From positions 1 through 64,000 of the forward strand of contig NZ_JABULH010000006.1 in assembly GCF_013328205.1 (NCBI RefSeq): a stretch of 64,000 nucleotides of DNA, read 5' to 3'. Shown one piece after another: positions 34,242 through 42,667 of the stretch (the stretch's first letter is position 1; each line of letters starts with the position of its first letter). The notes under the pieces were generated by a model, which saw nothing but the letters and a program-made list of their open reading frames with translations, did no database searches and was not told where the DNA came from. Source of the DNA: Sphingomonas hominis. Its GTDB lineage: Bacteria > Pseudomonadota > Alphaproteobacteria > Sphingomonadales > Sphingomonadaceae. Both the position numbers and the translations under genes were made by a program.

Positions 34242-35489
34242 ATGGCGCAGCTCGATGTCAAACAGAAGCTGGCGATCCTCGCCGACGCGGCGAAATATGA
34301 TGCGTCATGCGCCTCGTCGGGCACGTCGAAGCGTGACAGCCGCGACGGCAAGGGGCTGGGTTCGACTGAGGGGATGGGCATTTGCCACGCCTATGCGCCC
34401 GACGGTCGCTGTATTTCGCTGCTCAAGATCCTGCTGACCAACAGCTGCATCTTCGACTGCCATTATTGCATCAACCGCAAGAGTTCAAACGTGCGGCGCG
34501 CGCGCTTCACCGCGCAAGAGGTAGTGAACCTCACGCTGTCCTTTTATCGCCGCAATTATATCGAGGGACTGTTCCTGTCTTCGGGGATCATCTCTTCGCC
34601 CAATTACACGATGGAGCAGATCGTCGAGGTCGCGCGGAGCTTGCGCGAAGACCATCATTTCCGCGGCTACATTCACTTGAAAACGATCCCCGACGCCGAT
34701 CCCGAGCTGGTGCATCAGGCCGGGCTCTACGCCGATCGCGTGTCGATCAACGTCGAGTTGCCGACCTCGTCGGGGCTGAAGCGGCTCGCGCCCGAGAAGG
34801 ACGAGGCGCGGATCGAGGGCGCCATGCGCGAGGTGAAGGCGTCGATCGCGGACCTGACCGACGCCAAGGCCAAGTATAAGTCGGCGCCGCGCTTCGCGCC
34901 CGCCGGGCAGTCGACGCAGATGATCGTCGGCGCCGATGCGGCGACCGATGGCGACATCGTCGGCAAGGCATCGCAGCTCTACGATCGCTTTAACTTGCGG
35001 CGCGTTTATTATTCGGCGTTCAGCCCGATCCCGGATGCGAGCGCGGTGCTGCCGTTGCAACGTCCGCCGCTGATGCGCGAGCATCGGTTGTACCAGTCCG
35101 ACTGGCTGATGCGCTTCTACGAGTTCAAGCCGCACGAGGTGGTCGCAGCGGCCGATGACAAGACGGGGATGCTGCCGCTCGACATCGACCCGAAGCTCGC
35201 CTGGGCGCTGAAGTTTCGCGATTACTTCCCGGTCGACGTCAACACCGCGCCGCGCGAGGCGTTGCTGCGCGTGCCGGGGCTGGGGACGAAAGCGGTCAAG
35301 AACATCCTCGCCTCGCGGCGGTGGCGCAGGCTGCGGCTGGACGATGTCGCGCGGCTGACGGTGTCGATCGCCAAGCTGCGGCCGTTCATCGTCGCAGAGG
35401 ATTGGCGACCGGTGACGCTGACCGACCGCGCCGAGTTGAAGCCGCTGGTCGCACCGAAGAAGAAGCAATTGGAGTTGTTCGCGGCCTAG
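34242..35489 (+). CDS. Putative DNA modification/repair radical SAM protein
   Basis: 415 residues from the second possible start; the protein family begins at MAQLDVKQKLAILADAAKYD. The radical SAM cluster is C69-x3-C73-x2-C76 (CIFDCHYC). A helix-hairpin-helix (VPGLGTKAVKNIL, about 344-356) near the end suggests DNA binding. Proteins of this type are found beside DUF4130-UDG genes, as here with one gene between. The substrate is unproven. A LexA box directly precedes the start, so it is probably damage-induced. Confidence 0.9.
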   Translation: MAQLDVKQKLAILADAAKYDASCASSGTSKRDSRDGKGLGSTEGMGICHAYAPDGRCISLLKILLTNSCIFDCHYCINRKSSNVRRARFTAQEVVNLTLSFYRRNYIEGLFLSSGIISSPNYTMEQIVEVARSLREDHHFRGYIHLKTIPDADPELVHQAGLYADRVSINVELPTSSGLKRLAPEKDEARIEGAMREVKASIADLTDAKAKYKSAPRFAPAGQSTQMIVGADAATDGDIVGKASQLYDRFNLRRVYYSAFSPIPDASAVLPLQRPPLMREHRLYQSDWLMRFYEFKPHEVVAAADDKTGMLPLDIDPKLAWALKFRDYFPVDVNTAPREALLRVPGLGTKAVKNILASRRWRRLRLDDVARLTVSIAKLRPFIVAEDWRPVTLTDRAELKPLVAPKKKQLELFAA

Positions 35490-35495
35490 CGCCGG

Positions 35496-36164
35496 CTAGC
35501 TGGTACCGGGTTGGGCGGCGATTCGCGCCTTGATCGTGGGGATGTCGGCTTGTGCCCAGTAGCTGACGTGTAACTCAGTGACGTCGCGCGCCCTGGCGGT
35601 CAGTGGGGCAGGTCCGAGCGTCTCGACGAAGCGGCGGGCGTGGCGATGGCCGAAGAGGATTCGATCAGGGCCGAGACGCAACGACCACGTCACCCCGAAC
35701 AGCCGGCCGGTGGGCAGGTAGCCGCTCGCGAGGATCGTTCGCGCGATCGCCGCCGCATTGGCATCCGGTTCGACGTCGACGACCCCCGCGTGCGGTGCAT
35801 CAATGTCTTCGGCGAGGGCGAGGCTCTGCCGCGTGACGAGCAGCGGCCATGCGCCGGCGCGGCCCGGGCGCGGATGGACGTATTCGAACAATGCGTCGGC
35901 GATGTGGCCCTGTGCCTCCGGACTTTGTTGCAGGCGGATCTGTCGCGCCGCGCCCGCGGGCGTCGTGACGTGCAGCGACAGGCCATCCTCGTGCGGCAGG
36001 AGCGTCGCGCCGCGGAAGGTCCAGGTCTCGCCGACCGGATGGGTGATGCCGTCGTGATCGGTGAACGGGTGCACGACATGGTAGGCGCGACCGGGTTCGA
36101 GATGCTGGAATGCGTCGCCTGTTCGGGTTCGATCGGGGTGGCGTGGTTTCAACCAATCGAACAT
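35496..36164 (-). CDS. DUF3601 domain protein of unknown function
   Basis: 222 residues. The N-terminal half has the DUF3601 pattern: FQHLEPGRAYHVVHPFTDHD, HPVGETWTFRG, LPHEDGLSLHV. The second half (about 110-222) is a separate soluble domain I cannot assign. There is no signal peptide. It is convergent with the radical SAM gene (7 bp apart) and sits between the two LexA-controlled genes but on the other strand. Confidence 0.75.
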   Translation of the reverse strand: MFDWLKPRHPDRTRTGDAFQHLEPGRAYHVVHPFTDHDGITHPVGETWTFRGATLLPHEDGLSLHVTTPAGAARQIRLQQSPEAQGHIADALFEYVHPRPGRAGAWPLLVTRQSLALAEDIDAPHAGVVDVEPDANAAAIARTILASGYLPTGRLFGVTWSLRLGPDRILFGHRHARRFVETLGPAPLTARARDVTELHVSYWAQADIPTIKARIAAQPGTS

Positions 36165-36286
36165 CGGTGCGGCCTTCTGCTGCGGCGATCATCGGCGGAT
36201 AAGTTTGGTGACGCAACGCCGCACGTCGGCTCATCACGTAGCGGCGACGGGTGACGCGCACCGTCGTGGTCGCAACCCGATCGCGT

Positions 36287-36301
36287 GTTCGCCGGTTGTT
36301 C
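36287..36301 (+). promoter_or_regulatory. LexA (SOS) box upstream of DUF4130-UdgX gene
   Basis: GTTC-GCCGGTT-GTTC matches the LexA direct repeat with a 7-bp spacer and ends 7 bp before the ATG at 36309. Confidence 0.85.
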
Positions 36302-36308
36302 GCCGTAT

Positions 36309-37715
36309 ATGCGTGTCGTCACCCTGCCCCTACCCGATGATTTCGACACCTGGCGCGACGCGGCACGCGGGCTGGCGGCGGAAGGGGTGCCACCCGACGA
36401 CGTGGTGTGGCAGGTCGGCGACGTACCGGGCGATCTGTTCGCGGCGGTGGCAGAGCCCGATGCGCCCGCGCCGCGACACGATCCGCCCGCGCCGGCGCTG
36501 AAGGTGTCGCGCGCGTTCCTCGACCTGGCGCGCAGCGTGGTGCTGCACAGCGATCCCGAGCGGTTCGCGCTTCTTTACACGGCACTGTATCGCCTCAGGC
36601 GCGAGCCCAAGCTGGTCGAGGATCAGGCCGATCCGCTGGTGCGGCGACTGGATGGGCTCGCCAAGCAGGTGCGGCGCGACATCCACAAAATGCGCGCATT
36701 CCTGCGCTTCCGCGAGGTGGAGGAGGACGGCGCCGCGCGCTTCGTCGCGTGGTGGGAGCCCGACCATCATATCGTGCGCGCCAACGCCGCCTTCTTCGTC
36801 AACCGCTTCGCGTCGATGCGCTGGTCGGTGCTGACGCCCGAGGTGTCGCTGCACTGGGATGGTGCGGCGCTGTCGGAAGGGCCGGCTGCTGCACGCGGCG
36901 ATGCGCCGGAGGGCGATCCGACCGAGGAGGTGTGGAAGACCTATTACGCCAGCATCTTCAACCCCGCACGCGTCAAGGTCGGCGCGATGTTGAAGGAGAT
37001 GCCGCGCAAATATTGGAAGAACATGCCGGAAACCGCACTGGTCCCTGAGTTGCTGGCGACCGCGCAGGCACGGGAGAGTGGAATGATCACGCAGGCACGC
37101 GCGGCAGTGGGCGGCAACATCGAGGCGGCATGGGAAGCGCTCCGCGAGGAAGCGATGGGGTGCACGCGCTGCCACCTGTACAAGCCCGCGACGCAAACGG
37201 TGTTCGGCGAAGGGCCGGTAACTGCGTCGATGATGTTCGTCGGCGAGCAGCCGGGCGATCAGGAGGATCTGGCCGGGCACCCGTTCGTGGGTCCTGCCGG
37301 ACAGGTGTTCAACCGCGCGCTGGAGGAAGCCGGGATCACGCGCGCGGAAACCTACGTCACCAATGCGGTAAAGCATTTCAAGTTCGAGCCGCGCGGCAAA
37401 CGGCGCATCCACGCCAAGCCCGACGCGGGCGAGATCACCGCGTGCCGCTGGTGGATCGAGCAGGAGCAGATGCTGCTCCGCCCCAAGGTCACGGTGGCGC
37501 TGGGCGCGACCGCGGCGCGCAGCCTGTTCGGCAAGGTCATGACGATCGGGCGCGAGCGTGGCCGCGCGTTGACGCTGCCGGGCGAGGATGGCGGCACCGC
37601 GTGGATAACGGTGCACCCGAGCTACCTGCTGCGGCTGCCCGACGAGGCGGCGAAAGCGGCGGAATATGCGAAGTTCGTCGAGGATCTGAAGGCGGCGCAC
37701 GCCTTGGCAGGGTAG
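36309..37715 (+). CDS. DUF4130-UdgX uracil-DNA glycosylase-like repair protein
   Basis: 468 residues, two domains. The N-terminus (about 1-250) is DUF4130 (AFLDLARSVVLHSDPERFAL, RDIHKMRAFLRFREV). The C-terminus is a family 4-like uracil glycosylase of UdgX type: C285/C288 start the iron-sulfur site, GEQPGDQEDLAGHPFVGPAG is the active loop, KRRIHAKP carries H368 in the UdgX-specific loop that links covalently to uracil sites, and HPSYLLRLP closes it. It partners the radical SAM protein in many genomes. The LexA box predicts SOS induction. Confidence 0.92.
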   Translation: MRVVTLPLPDDFDTWRDAARGLAAEGVPPDDVVWQVGDVPGDLFAAVAEPDAPAPRHDPPAPALKVSRAFLDLARSVVLHSDPERFALLYTALYRLRREPKLVEDQADPLVRRLDGLAKQVRRDIHKMRAFLRFREVEEDGAARFVAWWEPDHHIVRANAAFFVNRFASMRWSVLTPEVSLHWDGAALSEGPAAARGDAPEGDPTEEVWKTYYASIFNPARVKVGAMLKEMPRKYWKNMPETALVPELLATAQARESGMITQARAAVGGNIEAAWEALREEAMGCTRCHLYKPATQTVFGEGPVTASMMFVGEQPGDQEDLAGHPFVGPAGQVFNRALEEAGITRAETYVTNAVKHFKFEPRGKRRIHAKPDAGEITACRWWIEQEQMLLRPKVTVALGATAARSLFGKVMTIGRERGRALTLPGEDGGTAWITVHPSYLLRLPDEAAKAAEYAKFVEDLKAAHALAG

Positions 37716-37750
37716 CGGCGCGGTCGCGCGGTGCTGCTAATCGGGGGCGA

Positions 37751-37785
37751 GAAGAAGCGGGATCCCGGCTCAAGGCCGGGATGAC
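37751..37785. repeat. Family A palindromic element, half copy 3
   Basis: A single half (GGGATCCCGGCTCAAGGCC then GGGATGACG) after udgX. The stem CCCGGC-TCAA-GGCCGGG shows compensated changes relative to other copies. Confidence 0.65.
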
Positions 37786-37810
37786 GTGAGGGGGGTGGGT
37801 CTGCCAGCGC

Positions 37811-38605
37811 TCAGAAGGTGTCGGGGTCGGGTCCCATGCGGCCAGCGGCGTCGTCCATCGCGTCGATCGCCGACAAATCCTCCTGGGAGAGCGTCACCTC
37901 GTGGGCGGCGTAATTGCCGGCAAGGCGGTCGACGTTGCCGGTCTTGGGGATGACCGAGAAACCCTTCGCCAGGTGCCAGGCGATGATGACCTGCGCAGGC
38001 GTGGCGCCCAGGCGGTCGGCGATCGACACGATCCGCTCGTCCTTGAGCGTCTCGCCTTGCCCGAGTGGGCTCCAGCTCTGCGTCACGATGCCGTGGTCGG
38101 CGTTGTAGGCGGCGCAGTCGCGTTGCTGGAAGGTCGGGTGGAGCTCGATCTGGTTGACCGTGGGGGTGACGCCGGTCGCCTGGATGATGCGGTCGAGATG
38201 CTCGGGCATGAAGTTCGACACGCCGATCGAGCGCGTCTTGCCAGCCTCGCGCAAGTCCACGAGCGCACGCCACGCCGCGACATAATCGTCCGCCGCCGGG
38301 TGGGGCCAGTGGATCAGGTAAAGGTCGACCTCGTCGCGGCCGAGCAGCGCCAGGCTCTCGTCCAGCGCCGCAGCGGCGTCGGTGTGGCGGTCGTTCCACA
38401 GCTTGGTGGTGAGGAACACCTCGTCGTGGACGAGGCCTTCGCCGACGCCACGCTCATTGTGGTAGATCGCGGCGGTGTCGATCAGGCGGAAGCCGGCGTC
38501 GAGCCCGGCGCGGACGATCGTCGCCACCTGCGCGTCGGGGATCTGGTAGGTGCCGAGGCCGAGCTGCGGCATCGTGCGACCGTCGTTGAGGGTCAGGTTA
38601 GTCAT
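37811..38605 (-). CDS. Aldo/keto reductase
   Basis: 264 residues from the ATG at 38605. The tetrad residues are visible: D in GFRLIDTAAIYHNE, the following Y, K in FLTTKLWND and H in LYLIHWPHP. NADPH-binding ending: IPKTGNVDRL. Family members reduce aldehydes and ketones such as diketogluconate or methylglyoxal, and the substrate is unknown. It is divergent from the DedA gene with a 91-bp shared promoter region. Confidence 0.93.
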   Translation of the reverse strand: MTNLTLNDGRTMPQLGLGTYQIPDAQVATIVRAGLDAGFRLIDTAAIYHNERGVGEGLVHDEVFLTTKLWNDRHTDAAAALDESLALLGRDEVDLYLIHWPHPAADDYVAAWRALVDLREAGKTRSIGVSNFMPEHLDRIIQATGVTPTVNQIELHPTFQQRDCAAYNADHGIVTQSWSPLGQGETLKDERIVSIADRLGATPAQVIIAWHLAKGFSVIPKTGNVDRLAGNYAAHEVTLSQEDLSAIDAMDDAAGRMGPDPDTF

Positions 38606-38696
38606 GAAATGACGAACCATTGCTGTCGGAGCCGGTTCCGATCGGCGCTCCGAAAGCGGCTTCCTTTCGCACGCCAATTCGCGCAAGCGCGGCATT

Positions 38697-39329
38697 ATGG
38701 TCGAGAAGATCCTGGCTACGCTCGCGGCATTCGCCATCTCCGTCATCTCCGGCATGGGATATTGGGGCATCGTGCTGCTGATGGCGATCGAGAGCGCGTG
38801 CATTCCGCTGCCGTCCGAGATCATCATGCCGTTCGCGGGCTATCTGGTGTCGACCGGGCGGTTCGAGCTGTTCGCCGCCGCGACCGCGGGCGCGATCGGG
38901 TGCAATCTGGGGTCGATCGTCGCCTATGAGATCGGACGGCGCGGCGGACGGCCGCTCGCCGAGAAGTTCGGCCGCTACGTGCTGATCGGGCCGGGCGAGC
39001 TAGACCTCGCCGATCGCTTCTTCAACAAATGGGGTAATTGGGCGATCCTGATCGGGCGGATGTTGCCGGTGATCCGCACCTTCATCGCGTTCCCTGCGGG
39101 GGTCGCGCGGATGAAGCTGATCCCGTTTCACGTCTACACGTTCGTCGGGTCGTGGCCGTTCTGCCTGCTGCTCGCCTGGATCGGCATGAAGCTGGGCGAC
39201 CAGTGGAACAGCGATCCGCGGTTGAAGGCGTTCTTCCACCGCGCCGACGCGGTGATCGGCGTGGTGCTGGTCGCGGCGATCGGTTTCTACATCTCGCACC
39301 GCGTGCGGGGGCTGAAGAAGCACGCCTGA
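38697..39329 (+). CDS. DedA-family membrane protein
   Basis: 210 residues. Motifs ESACIPLPSEIIMPFAGYL, GRRGGRPLAEKFGRY and FIAFPAGVARM are typical of DedA proteins, which act as membrane lipid flippases or proton-coupled transporters. Several hydrophobic segments are present. The ORF begins with an ATG at the edge of the divergent promoter. Confidence 0.92.
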   Translation: MVEKILATLAAFAISVISGMGYWGIVLLMAIESACIPLPSEIIMPFAGYLVSTGRFELFAAATAGAIGCNLGSIVAYEIGRRGGRPLAEKFGRYVLIGPGELDLADRFFNKWGNWAILIGRMLPVIRTFIAFPAGVARMKLIPFHVYTFVGSWPFCLLLAWIGMKLGDQWNSDPRLKAFFHRADAVIGVVLVAAIGFYISHRVRGLKKHA

Positions 39330-39333
39330 GCCC

Positions 39334-39363
39334 GGAAGGTCACGCTAAGGTCACACCAACGCA
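39334..39363 (+). repeat. Family B 30-bp element, copy 3
   Basis: Begins GGAAGGTCACGCTAAGGTC, with one change from copy 1 in the spacer and CAACGCAC at the end. Confidence 0.75.
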
Positions 39364-39389
39364 CGGTGTTGTGCGGGCGTGGACGGATC

Positions 39390-39419
39390 GGAAGGTCACG
39401 CGAAGGTCACACCAATGCG
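39390..39419 (+). repeat. Family B 30-bp element, copy 4
   Basis: Identical to copy 1 over all 30 bases, 56 bp downstream of copy 3 and in the same orientation. Confidence 0.8.
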
Positions 39420-39600
39420 TGTCTTTGCGTAAAGCTGGGCGAAGCGCACACACGCGCATGCCATAGGGAACACGCGTGGCGGCGGCCAACATTGGTCGGG
39501 CTAAGACGATAAGCAGGAGCGTGTGGCTTGCGCCTCATATCGCGGCTTAGCGGGACTGGGATTTGTAGGACAGCGCGGTGGTGTGATCCGCGAGCCGGGG

Positions 39601-39638
39601 AAAGAAGCGGGGCTCCGGATCAAGTCCGGGGTGACGAG
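39601..39638. repeat. Family A palindromic element, half copy 4
   Basis: Half element CTCCGGATCAAGTCCGGGG followed by TGACGAGA, just before the stop of the minus-strand hypothetical gene. Confidence 0.7.
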
Positions 39639-39646
39639 ACGGCCGA

Positions 39647-40117
39647 TTACGGCAGGTCGGGTGTCTCCGCCTTCTTCGCGGCCTGGCGCTCGCGTTTCCA
39701 GGCCGATAGGTCTTGGACGTTGCAGCCCGTGGCGCCGGCCGCGCCGACGGCGGAGCAGGTGCCGACGCCCACGTTACCGACAGTGCGGTTGGCTTGTTCC
39801 TTGACCGCCCAGCTCGCATTCTCCGGCGTGACCTCAAAGTTGCGGAGTTCCTTGGGGATACGGAATTGCTCCGCGGCGGAGCGGCGGACGCAGACGACGA
39901 CTTCTTCGTTATTGTTGTTGGTCGGGCAGCGTTCGTTGCCGTAGAGGACGAGCACGCCGTTGACCGGCGCGCTCTTCGACACGCCTTCCGCCGCGGTCGT
40001 CTTGGCGATGCGCGGCTGCGTCGGCGCGGGCGGGCCGAGCCCCTGGCCCGAGGCGACGGCGGGCAATGCGAGGGCCGGGACGGTCAGGGCGACGAGCGGA
40101 AACAGAAACGAACGCAT
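39647..40117 (-). CDS. Hypothetical periplasmic protein
   Basis: 156 residues from the ATG at 40117. A signal peptide (SFLFPLVALTVPALALPAVASG) is followed by a soluble part with four cysteines (NERCPTNNNN, VVVCVRRS, GVGTCSAVG, TGCNVQD) that could form two disulfides. IPKELRNFEVTPENASWAVKE appears conserved-like. No function is recognised. Its stop lies next to a family A repeat. The coq7 gene begins a separate minus-strand unit upstream of it, 10 bp away. Confidence 0.75.
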   Translation of the reverse strand: MRSFLFPLVALTVPALALPAVASGQGLGPPAPTQPRIAKTTAAEGVSKSAPVNGVLVLYGNERCPTNNNNEEVVVCVRRSAAEQFRIPKELRNFEVTPENASWAVKEQANRTVGNVGVGTCSAVGAAGATGCNVQDLSAWKRERQAAKKAETPDLP

Positions 40118-40127
40118 CGACACTTCC

Positions 40128-40661
40128 TCAGATACGCTTGGCCGCGGCGATCGCGACGCGGCAGCCGAGCCGGATCGCGGCGGACATGATCGGGTAACCG
40201 AACGCCTGCTCCGCGCCGTGCGCGAGCGCGGTGTCGCGGTGTTCGAGCTCCTCGGCCTGGAACTCGCGGATCGCGTCGGACAGCTCGGGATCGCTGTCAC
40301 CGAGTTCTTTCAGCTGATCCTCGTAATGCTTGTCGATCTCGGTCTCGACCGCGGCGGTGCACGCCATCGCGGCGTTGGGGCCGATCGCGGCGGTGACCGC
40401 GCCGAGCGCGAAGCCCGCCGCATCCCAGAACGGCGCGAGCAGGGTCGGGCGCACGCCGCGCTCCGCGATCATGCGGTCGAAGAAGGCGCGGTGCTTCTCC
40501 TCCTGCAAGGCCATGCCCGCGATCTCGCGCGCGAGCGGGCTGCGGTGGCCCATCACCGCGAGCTGGCCGGCGTAGATGCGCGTCGCGCCGAACTCGCCCG
40601 CCTGATCGACACGGATCATCGACTCGCTCTTGGCCGGGCGGTCCCCTGGTTTCCACGTCAT
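40128..40661 (-). CDS. coq7: Demethoxyubiquinone hydroxylase Coq7
   Basis: 177 residues. The diiron ligands are in RVDQAGEFGATRIY, LQEEKHRAFF (EExxH), ETEIDKHYEDQL and QAEELEHRDTA (EExxH). Coq7 hydroxylates demethoxyubiquinone at C6 in ubiquinone synthesis at the membrane. The ATG overlaps the dsbB stop (ATGA), so it is co-translated with dsbB. Confidence 0.94.
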   Translation of the reverse strand: MTWKPGDRPAKSESMIRVDQAGEFGATRIYAGQLAVMGHRSPLAREIAGMALQEEKHRAFFDRMIAERGVRPTLLAPFWDAAGFALGAVTAAIGPNAAMACTAAVETEIDKHYEDQLKELGDSDPELSDAIREFQAEELEHRDTALAHGAEQAFGYPIMSAAIRLGCRVAIAAAKRI

Positions 40662-41152
40662 GCACGCCTCCTGAGCAGCCATCCGATCATTGCCGCCCCG
40701 ATGAGCGACACCGCGGCATTCCATCCCGCGAGCGAGACGCCGAACAATGTCCACTGCGCGGCGTCACAGCGTACGATGGGGGCGGCGAGCAGATCCTTCA
40801 ACATCGCGTCGGTTGATCGGCCACCGCCGCTGACCGTCATGGTGCAGGCGGTGATACCCTGCCACCAGTGATATTCGACGCCGGCGTGGAAGAAGCCGAT
40901 CAGCCCGGACACCGCGATCAGCGCGGCGGCGCCAGCGACCAACGTCGCGCGGGTGCGCGCGCCGCCCGCGACGAACGACAGCGCGGCGAGTGCGAGCGCG
41001 CCGTAATGCGGCCAGCGCTGCCAATGGCACATCTCGCACGGGTAGAGGTGGCCGAGCAGCTGGAACGCCCACGCGCCCGCCAGCAATGCGGCGGGAACGA
41101 GGAACGCGAGCGCGCGGGCGCGGCGTTGCGAGGCGTTCAGGATCGCGGTCAC
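40658..41152 (-). CDS. dsbB: DsbB-like disulfide bond formation protein
   Basis: 164 residues with four hydrophobic helices. The first cysteine pair is in YPCEMCHWQRWPHY; the second region is ACTMTV and PIVRCDAAQW. DsbB reoxidises DsbA and passes electrons to quinone. It is translationally linked to coq7, a ubiquinone gene. The GTG start overlaps the protease stop (GTGA). Confidence 0.9.
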   Translation of the reverse strand: MTAILNASQRRARALAFLVPAALLAGAWAFQLLGHLYPCEMCHWQRWPHYGALALAALSFVAGGARTRATLVAGAAALIAVSGLIGFFHAGVEYHWWQGITACTMTVSGGGRSTDAMLKDLLAAPIVRCDAAQWTLFGVSLAGWNAAVSLIGAAMIGWLLRRRA

Positions 41153-42537
41153 TTGCGCGGCGTTCCGGGTGCGCGCGTCGGTGTGGTGCCGGGCGCAGCG
41201 GGCTTCGCCATCGAGGCGGTGACTGCCGCCACTTGGGTCGCGCCGCCGAGCCGCGCGACGGTTTTCAGCGCGTACCAGAGCTGGAAATCCTTGATCCCCT
41301 GCTTCTCGAGGCTGGCCGGGGTCGCGGTGAAGCGCGGATCGTCCTTGGTATCCTCCTCCAGCACCGCATTGTCGGGCGACTTGATCTCGTTGATCAGGTG
41401 GCGGCGCAGATCGGCCTCACGGAAGACGGGACGCGTCTTGTAATCGGGATCGGACAGCTGCGGCACGCGGATGTCGGGCTCGATTCCGCCTTCCTGCACG
41501 CTCCGCCCCGAGGGCGTGAAGTAGCGCGCGGTGGTGAGGCGCAGCGCGGTGCGCGGCCCCAGCGGCAGCAGCGTCTGGACGGAGCCCTTGCCGAAGGTCT
41601 TCTCACCCATCACGAGGCCCCGGTGATGGTCCTGGAGCGCGCCGGCGACGATCTCGCTGGCGGATGCAGTGCCCGAATCGGTCAGGACGACGATCGGCAG
41701 ACCCTTGGCATCGTCGCCGGGCTTGGCGAAATAGCGTTCGATATCAGCCTTGTCGCGGCCGCGCTGCGAGACGATCTCACCGTGGTCGAGGAAGGCGTCG
41801 GATACCGCGATCGCCTGCGTCAGCAGACCGCCGCCATTCTCGCGCAGGTCGACGACATAGCCGAGCGGCTTGTGCCCGAGCGCCTTGTCGATCCCTAGAA
41901 TCGCCGCGCGCGTGTCGGCGCCGGTGTTCTCGGAGAAGGTGTTGATGTTGATGTAGCCGACGTCACCCTTCACCTCCCATTTGACCGGGCGCTGGACGAT
42001 CACTTCGCGCACCAGCGTGACGTCGATCGGCTTGTCACGGCCGGGGCGGATCAGCGTCAGCGTGACCTTCGATCCGGGCTTCCCGCGCATCTGCGACGTC
42101 GCCTCGTCGAGCGTGCCGCCGTAGATCAGTTTGCCGTTGATGTGGGTGATGTAGTCGCCCGATTTGACGCCGGCGCGGCCCGCGGGCGTGTCCTCCTGCG
42201 GGGACACGACCTTGACCGCGCCGTCCTCCATCGAAACGGTGAGGCCGAGGCCGCCGTAATTGCCCTCGGTCATGATGCGGAGATTGTCGAAGTCGGACGC
42301 GTCGACGTAGCTGGAATGCGGGTCGAGCGCGGCGAGCATGCCGTCGATCGCGCCCTTCACCAATTGCTCGTCGGTGACCTTGTCGACGTAATCGCCTTTG
42401 ACGCGGTTGTAGACGTCGAGGAACTTGTCGAGTTCGCGGTAGGTGCTGGTGTCGGCGGCGGCCATCGCGCCGGTGGCGACGGGCACGAGCGCGACCGTGG
42501 CGACGAGGGCGGTGGCCTGGAGCAGTTTCGACTTCAT
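41149..42537 (-). CDS. S41 carboxy-terminal processing protease
   Basis: 462 residues. There is a signal peptide (ATALVATVALVPVATGAMA), a PDZ domain (about 85-165, GLGLTVSMEDGAVKVVSPQ) and the S41 catalytic region: the serine in DSGTASASEIVAGALQ and the lysine in GEKTFGKGSVQT. It cleaves C-terminal ends of periplasmic proteins. A proline- and threonine-rich tail follows. It starts the protease-dsbB-coq7 operon. Confidence 0.94.
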   Translation of the reverse strand: MKSKLLQATALVATVALVPVATGAMAAADTSTYRELDKFLDVYNRVKGDYVDKVTDEQLVKGAIDGMLAALDPHSSYVDASDFDNLRIMTEGNYGGLGLTVSMEDGAVKVVSPQEDTPAGRAGVKSGDYITHINGKLIYGGTLDEATSQMRGKPGSKVTLTLIRPGRDKPIDVTLVREVIVQRPVKWEVKGDVGYININTFSENTGADTRAAILGIDKALGHKPLGYVVDLRENGGGLLTQAIAVSDAFLDHGEIVSQRGRDKADIERYFAKPGDDAKGLPIVVLTDSGTASASEIVAGALQDHHRGLVMGEKTFGKGSVQTLLPLGPRTALRLTTARYFTPSGRSVQEGGIEPDIRVPQLSDPDYKTRPVFREADLRRHLINEIKSPDNAVLEEDTKDDPRFTATPASLEKQGIKDFQLWYALKTVARLGGATQVAAVTASMAKPAAPGTTPTRAPGTPRK

Positions 42538-42667
42538 GCGGGTGGGCGCTTGATCCTCGAGGGCGAAGGCTCTGCCGTGTAGCGGAAAAGCCGGGTCGTA
42601 TCAAAGCAGGACGGGGCTGAACGGCAGCTGAGTATCGGGGCCGAGCGAGCAGGTGAAAGTGCGCGGA

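Larger units (their letters stand above)
39330..39646. other. Gene-free region with family A and B repeats
   Basis: 317 bp between the DedA gene and a hypothetical gene end. It holds two family B copies and one family A half copy. No credible gene is seen. Confidence 0.7.
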
